From Sipunculus nudus (lineage: Eukaryota > Annelida > Sipuncula > Golfingiida > Sipunculidae), in NCBI GenBank assembly GCA_026874595.1, contig CM049317.1:10700382-10764381 (forward strand): a stretch of DNA of 64,000 bases, written 5' to 3'. Shown piece after piece: positions 62,501 to 64,000 of this stretch. Each line of letters starts with the position of its first letter. Position 1 is the first letter of the stretch. The notes below the pieces were generated by a model. The model did no database searches. It was not told the origin of the DNA and saw only the letters and a program-made list of their open reading frames with translations. A program made the translations under genes and the position numbers.

Positions 62501-62521
62501 GTACTTGCTTGGGCAACAAGG
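39385..62521 (+). CDS. ATXN7L3: Ataxin-7-like protein 3 (SAGA DUB module adaptor), 3' end outside window
   Basis: Exons: 39385-39462, 41006-41121, 42753-42769, 43343-43511, 48372-48460, 50094-50183, 50624-50739, 59348-59391, 62450-62521. All are GT-AG and in phase: 263 codons plus 2 nt. Known: ATXN7L3/Sgf11 bridges USP22-type proteases and ENY2 in the SAGA deubiquitinase module that removes ubiquitin from histone H2B in the nucleus. Seen: the N-terminal helix region ([10 protein letters not shown]), the SGF11 zinc finger (CPNC...APHLEKC), the MGRNSSRIA motif, an acidic then basic linker ending PRRSKS, and the SCA7 segment ([14 protein letters not shown], then [10 protein letters not shown]). 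Order and wording match the vertebrate family closely. The N-terminal 26 residues are divergent. The vertebrate protein is about 350 residues, so roughly 90 C-terminal residues are expected beyond the window. Introns are crowded with transposons. Confidence 0.95.
40160..40345. repeat. Long inverted repeat (hairpin), 40-bp near-perfect arms
   Basis: Arms 40201-40240 and 40251-40290 match at 38 of 40 positions (TGGGCTGAAATTGTGCATGT ... GATCTTGGATACCTC) around a 10-bp loop. Weaker symmetry continues outwards. The arm sequence also occurs singly at 42150-42190 in a Helitron-like copy, so the hairpin arose from two head-to-head repeat units. Overlapping ORFs are artefacts. Confidence 0.85.
40340..40810. 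mobile_element. MITE with CAGGCCTGCCA termini
   Basis: 471 bp between CAGGCCTGCCAAAC and TGTGGCAGGCCTG, flanked by TAGCC on both sides (40335-40339, 40811-40815). The interior has runs of CTCTTTTTTT. A sister copy is at 48818-49679. The CAG...CTG ends and short duplication are compatible with a hAT-type element. In intron 1 of ATXN7L3. Confidence 0.7.
41006..41121 (+). CDS. ATXN7L3: ATXN7L3 exon: N-terminal helix
   Basis: 116 nt, phase 0 in and phase 2 out, acceptor CTGTTTTAG and donor GTAAGT. It encodes [20 protein letters not shown] and ends FLDETDSE, aligning with the Sgf11 helix that docks in the deubiquitinase module. In the vertebrate protein the comparable stretch reads LGFCFEVHR and FLDDTD. 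Confidence 0.92.
41403..42510 (+). mobile_element. Helitron-like element, family B (3'-truncated)
   Basis: It begins T|TGTATCGCCAGACAAAATGG, then GGTTGCGCCG, matching the start of the copy at 57747 although the 5' hairpin arm has decayed. The body contains AAATAGAGTCATGACCTTT, TGGTGGCACCAC and AGGTGGCGCCACC (42043) units. No CTAG hairpin end was found. Intron 2 of ATXN7L3. Confidence 0.65.
42753..42769 (+). CDS. ATXN7L3: ATXN7L3 17-nt micro-exon
   Basis: Acceptor TTTTATTTTAG, donor GTATGT, 17 nt (1+15+1). It supplies SQKQY and completes the flanking Glu codons, so the protein reads [17 protein letters not shown]. This corresponds to DPDSMKDFEIVDQPGLD in vertebrate ATXN7L3, which strongly supports the exon. 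Without it the frame is lost. Confidence 0.88.
43343..43511 (+). CDS. ATXN7L3: ATXN7L3 exon: SGF11 zinc finger
   Basis: 169 nt, phase 2 on both sides, donor GTAGGC. It encodes [14 protein letters not shown], then the zinc finger with CPNC and HLEKC as Cys2-His-Cys ligands, and [13 protein letters not shown]. Family knowledge: this finger contacts the nucleosome acidic patch. A tandem 15-nt duplication at the acceptor (AG at 43327 and 43342) offers an in-frame longer form adding five residues. Confidence 0.95.
43576..43742. mobile_element. 167-bp pogo-like MITE
   Basis: Left end CAGTAAAACCTTGCC and right end GGCCAAAGTTTTACTG are inverted repeats. The inside has repeated GACCACCTC motifs as in the copies at 7480 and 12383. 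It inserted 65 bp downstream of the ATXN7L3 zinc-finger exon. Confidence 0.7.
45161..45244 (-). other. Candidate short 5' coding exon, antisense in ATXN7L3 intron 4
   Basis: On the minus strand ATG at 45244 opens 28 codons ([20 protein letters not shown], ending HTVTAV) running exactly to a good donor GTG|GTAAGA at 45161/45160, with an in-frame stop upstream. It lies in a CpG-rich patch (45160-45430) unlike its AT-rich surroundings. No second exon was found and no family was recognised, so this may be an antisense transcript, an alternative first exon or chance. Confidence 0.3.
45699..47502 (+). mobile_element. Helitron-like element, family A (1.8 kb, complete reference copy)
   Basis: Starts T|TGTATCCGCC with a 13-bp hairpin (45700-45729), then a GCCGCCGCC tract. 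Internal 280-bp units recur at 46018, 46298, 46578 and 46858, each with two palindrome-bearing halves. Near the end, GGCGGATAC (47462-47470) is an inverted copy of the start. It closes with hairpin GTAGTCG/CGACTAC (47473-47491), CCGTATT and CTAG|TT at 47502. No replicase or helicase gene is present, so it is non-autonomous. Intron 4 of ATXN7L3. Confidence 0.8.
48372..48460 (+). CDS. ATXN7L3: ATXN7L3 exon: acidic linker
   Basis: 89 nt, acceptor TTATTTTCAG and donor GTAATT, phase 2 in and 1 out. It encodes [20 protein letters not shown] then DWSYHVDKK. The DWSY motif after an acidic run is also found in vertebrate ATXN7L3. The acidic patch could be a CK2 target (inference). Confidence 0.9.
48818..49679. 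mobile_element. CAGGCCTGCCA MITE with a nested insertion
   Basis: The same ends and interior (GTCCAGTTAGAAAAAGAATG, GCAAATGTCCGGCATGTGTC, AAGCACATCTTTATCCAGTC) as 40340-40810, but interrupted at about 49023-49439. Comparing the two copies delimits the insertion. Intron 5 of ATXN7L3. Confidence 0.7.
49023..49439 (+). mobile_element. Nested element with GTCCCCC hairpin end
   Basis: Starts T|TGTCCCCCGATCC with a hairpin (GTCCCCC / GGGGGAC, 49024-49049), the same design as the GTATCC hairpins of families A and B. A 20-bp direct repeat of ACATGTGGAGACATCTTCAG (49264, 49319) lies inside. The right end is defined only by comparison with the empty copy at 40340. No CTAG hairpin was seen. Confidence 0.5.
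50094..50183 (+). CDS. ATXN7L3: ATXN7L3 exon: basic linker
   Basis: 90 nt, acceptor TTCTTTCCAG and donor GTAAAT, phase 1-1. It encodes [20 protein letters not shown], matching the vertebrate lysine-rich segment with SPRRSKS. It is probably a nuclear-localisation or DNA/nucleosome-contact stretch (inference). Confidence 0.9.
50624..50739 (+). CDS. ATXN7L3: ATXN7L3 exon: linker before SCA7 region
   Basis: 116 nt, phase 1 in and 0 out, acceptor TTGTATTCTCAG and donor GTAGAG. It encodes a Ser/Gly/Asn-rich linker and [16 protein letters not shown], equivalent to the vertebrate SYETLGPEELRSLLTTQ just before the SCA7 fold. An 8.6 kb transposon-filled intron follows. Confidence 0.88.
51712..51857. 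repeat. (TA)n microsatellite split by a MITE
   Basis: About 145 bp of TA repeats with TATG interruptions. The tract resumes at 52751-52792 on the other side of the inserted MITE, so the element landed inside the microsatellite. Confidence 0.9.
51857..52750. mobile_element. 894-bp TIR element in a TA microsatellite
   Basis: Left end AGTAGAACGCCTGTATTATGG and right end CAGGCGTTCTACTG|TA are inverted repeats. GTGGCCGTTATACAGG and TGACCGTAATTGAC motifs repeat subterminally at both ends. No transposase frame is present. The CAGTAGAAC-type TIR and TA target suggest a pogo-group non-autonomous element. Intron 7 of ATXN7L3. Confidence 0.75.
53298..56460 (+). pseudogene. Degenerate Tx1/L1-type LINE (endonuclease-reverse transcriptase ORF)
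   Basis: Pieces in three frames give [23 protein letters not shown] (endonuclease catalytic Glu), GGDFI in place of [24 protein letters not shown] then [18 protein letters not shown]...FDSLEWNF (reverse transcriptase motif A), HADDT in place of YADD near 55300, and a C-terminal CIFCKQEQ...HLFWSC zinc-knuckle segment near 56090. These match the Tx1/L1 group. Many stops and frameshifts make it dead. Same strand as ATXN7L3, intron 7. Confidence 0.85.
56588..56648. repeat. (AT)n microsatellite
   Basis: About 60 bp of AT dinucleotides, immediately abutting the long hairpin at 56650. Confidence 0.95.
56650..56814. repeat. 165-bp near-perfect palindrome
   Basis: Left arm ATGTATCATAAACAG...TGAGTACAGCTGACTAGCCGG...CTCACTC and right arm GAGTGAGCCGGCTAGTCAGC... 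are reverse complements with a few mismatches and a 4-nt gap. The loop is about 14 nt near 56735. It is flanked by (AT)n on the left and sits in the 3' part of the LINE region. It would form an extruded cruciform or a long RNA hairpin. Confidence 0.9.
56820..56990 (+). repeat. Possible LINE 3' tail
   Basis: GTATGTATTGTATTTGTTTG and TAATAAAAAAAACCC at 56950-56985 look like a LINE 3' end with a poly(A) tail. If so, the palindrome and (AT)n are insertions or expansions within the LINE 3'UTR. Inference only. Confidence 0.35.
57240..57600 (+). repeat. Dispersed repeat fragment ending in poly-C
   Basis: GACGGGAGTATTATGGTGTACCC, CTGTCTGTCCATCTGTC and CACAAAACTCACCTTAACTA resemble the openings of other tandem-repeat elements here. 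The segment ends in a run of about 24 C residues (57569-57592). No clear termini. Confidence 0.4.
57747..58964 (+). mobile_element. Helitron-like element, family B (1.2 kb, complete)
   Basis: Starts T|TGTATCGCCAGACATAGTCTGG with a hairpin (57748-57774), then a GCCGCCGCAG tract. The body has TCATGACC and CCTTGAC motifs and GGTGGTGCCACC (58080, 58405). Near the end GTCTGGCGATAC (58922-58933) is an inverted copy of the start, followed by hairpin TGGCACC/GGTGCCA (58936-58952), AGAAATGT and CTAG|TT. An AT-rich slippage tract interrupts at 58560-58635. Intron 7 of ATXN7L3. Confidence 0.78.
59348..59391 (+). CDS. ATXN7L3: ATXN7L3 exon: SCA7 first half
   Basis: 44 nt, phase 0 in and 2 out, acceptor TTTCTTTTCAG and donor GTAAGA. 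It encodes [15 protein letters not shown], identical to the core of the vertebrate SCA7 region apart from the first residue. The two cysteines are zinc ligands in this family. Confidence 0.95.
59455..59496. repeat. (TA)n microsatellite
   Basis: About 40 bp of TA dinucleotides, 65 bp downstream of the SCA7 first-half exon. Confidence 0.95.
59500..60820. other. Intron 8 of ATXN7L3, unassigned
   Basis: AT-rich, with no repeat termini or exon-like segments recognised by eye between the microsatellite and the hAT-like insertion. Confidence 0.5.
60830..62429. mobile_element. 1.6-kb hAT-like non-autonomous element with 8-bp target duplication
   Basis: Ends CAGGGTTGGGTTTTAGGC and GCCTAAAACTTGCCAACCCTG are inverted repeats. 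ATTATTGG flanks both sides exactly (60822-60829, 62430-62437). Subterminal CTGCCTAAAAC motifs repeat many times at the left, and a TTTTAGGCAC/GTGCCTAAAA hairpin lies at 62314-62338. An 8-bp duplication with CAGGG ends is typical of hAT elements. No transposase. It ends 20 bp before ATXN7L3 exon 62450. Confidence 0.88.
62450..62521 (+). CDS. ATXN7L3: ATXN7L3 exon: SCA7 second half
   Basis: 72 nt, phase 2 in and out, acceptor TTTGTTGCAG and donor GTAGGT. It encodes [20 protein letters not shown] and GQQ, with the remaining Cys and His zinc ligands. Only 12 bp separate the exon from the target-site duplication of a 1.6 kb hAT-like insertion. The next exon is outside the window or hidden in the repeats after 62733. 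Confidence 0.93.
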
Positions 62522-62732
62522 GTAGGTATATTATTAATATAGAATATATAACTATATATCTTTAATATAACTATGCAAAACTGCAGCATATTAAAAAATG
62601 TGTAAAGAAAATTCCCCCGGCTGACAAAAACAAAAAAATGAATTATAATTCACAAAAGAAACAGTCAGTTTATAGGAAGTATTCATCCTCTGAGTGTATG
62701 ATTAACATTCGGGTTTAAAAGTTGAGCATAAT

Positions 62733-64000
62733 TGTATCCGCCTTAACGAAGTTTTGCGGATACTATGTTTTTGACCAGGTTCCGCTGCCGCCGCCGCCGC
62801 GTTCGTTTTTGGAGAACTCCTTTGAGACTACTGGACGGATTTTTCCGAAAGTTACACAAATTATCAGGTCACATGTGAACTGGTGCCTAACCAAGTGACC
62901 TTGACCCCTGACCTTTCCTCTCTGCCCAGCATCCGTTTGTGCATCTGTTTCCACACATAAACCAACATATGCCGAGAACCATATGACCAATCAGGAAAAA
63001 AAATTTACACAAATGTAGCCCTGGGATAGCTTTATAACATACACAAAAAAAGGTGGCGCCACCTGCAACCATGTTTGCACAGTGTCCATCTGTTCATCTG
63101 CCTTGGGTTAAAATCACTCATATCTCTGCAGTGGTTTGACTTATTCACCTAAAATTCAGCATGCGTATACATCCTAGATAGCTTTCTTAATTTTATGACA
63201 GGTGGCGCCACCTACATTCACGTTAACACTGCAGACATCCAAGCTCAAATTTTGAGAACCGTTTGACTGATCAGAAAAAAATTTTTACACAAATGTAGCC
63301 CTTGGATAGCTTTATAACATACACAAAAATGGTGGCGCCACCTGTAGCCATTTTTGCACAGCGTCCATCTGTTTGTCTGCCTTGGGTTAAAATCATTCAT
63401 ATCTCTGCAGTGGTTTGACTAATTCACCTGAAATTCGGCATGCGCATACATCCTGCATAGCTTTCTAGATTTTATGACAGGTGGCGCCACCTACCTACAC
63501 GTTCACACTGCAGACATCCAAGCTCATATCTCAATAACCGTTCAACCAATCAGGAAAAATTTTTTTACACAAATGTAGCCCTTGGATAGCTTTATAACAT
63601 ACACAAAAATGGTGGCGCCACCTGCAGATATTTTTGCACAGCGTCCATCTGTTTGTCTGCCTTGGGTTAAAATCACTCATATCTCTGCAGTGGTTTGACC
63701 AAATTACCTGAAATTCGGCATGTGTATACATCCTGCATAGCTTTCTTGATTTTATGACAGGTGGTGCCACCTACATTCACGTTCACGCTGCAGACATTAA
63801 TGCTTACATCTCCAGACTCGTTTGACCAATCAGGAAAAAAAAATTACACTAATGTAGCCCTTGGATATCTTTATAACAAACACAAAAATGGTGGCGCCAC
63901 CTGCAGCCATTTTTGCACGGTGCATCTGTTTGTCTGCTGTGGGATAAAATCACTCATATATCTGCAGTGGTTTGTCTTTCCACATGAAATTTTGCATGTG
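62733..64000 (+). mobile_element. Helitron-like element, family A (runs off the window)
   Basis: Starts T|TGTATCCGCC with the hairpin to GCGGATAC (62734-62763) and a GCCGCCGCC tract. Palindrome-bearing half-units follow at 63053, 63201, 63333, 63482, 63612, 63761 and 63892, alternating about 148 and 131 bp, i.e. 280-bp dimers. The 3' end is outside the window. Minus-strand ORFs here are artefacts. Confidence 0.78.

Noticed and set aside
62763-63770. Minus-strand ORFs with Trp/Cys-rich peptides (also at 8404-8860 and 45729-45932)
   Set aside because: All lie inside family A elements at equivalent positions and show no conserved protein; non-coding repeat sequence.

Overview
This is an animal nuclear genome window: AT-rich, with long introns, GT-AG splice sites, many (AT)n runs and dense non-autonomous transposons. 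Helitron-like elements carrying internal ~140 bp tandem repeats, tRNA-derived SINEs and a Tx1/L1-type LINE relic suggest a lophotrochozoan, most likely a marine mollusc such as a bivalve. The species is inferred from repeat style only. Most of the apparent ORFs are repeat or microsatellite artefacts; the real coding DNA is about 2.2 kb of small exons.

Two protein-coding genes were assembled exon by exon, and all splice phases agree. (1) Minus strand, 31648 down to 5146: 11 coding exons, 474 codons, apparently complete. It encodes a signal peptide, two CUB domains, two LDLa-like modules, one transmembrane helix and a short tail with two PPxY (WW-ligand) motifs. The layout resembles NETO proteins but the tail does not, so no symbol is given. 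(2) Plus strand, 39385 to 62521 and on beyond the window: nine coding exons of an ATXN7L3 orthologue, the SGF11-type adaptor of the SAGA histone H2B deubiquitinase module. It has the SGF11 zinc finger, a conserved 17-nt micro-exon and the SCA7 zinc-binding region. The two genes lie head to head, with about 7.7 kb between start codons.

Region by region: 1-5145 is 3' flank of gene 1 with microsatellites and a CpG-rich patch. 5146-31648 is gene 1; its introns hold a MITE whose interior became a 1.1 kb minisatellite, a palindromic short-repeat array, a solo LTR, a SINE, and several Helitron-like or satellite blocks. 31672-39355 is the intergenic region with another repeat block and candidate promoters. 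39356-62521 is ATXN7L3; its introns hold Helitron-like elements, hAT-like MITEs, a pogo-like MITE, a dead LINE and two long hairpins. 62733 to the end is one more Helitron-like element.

The most striking theme is a set of Helitron/Helentron-like families. They share a 5' terminal hairpin preceded by T|T, a 3' hairpin followed about 11 nt later by CTAG, and internal tandem arrays. Several unrelated arrays share the 14-bp palindrome AGGTGGCGCCACCT, and one 288-bp array carries dozens of nuclear-receptor-like half-sites. Two TIR elements have landed within about 20 bp of splice sites of the two host genes.
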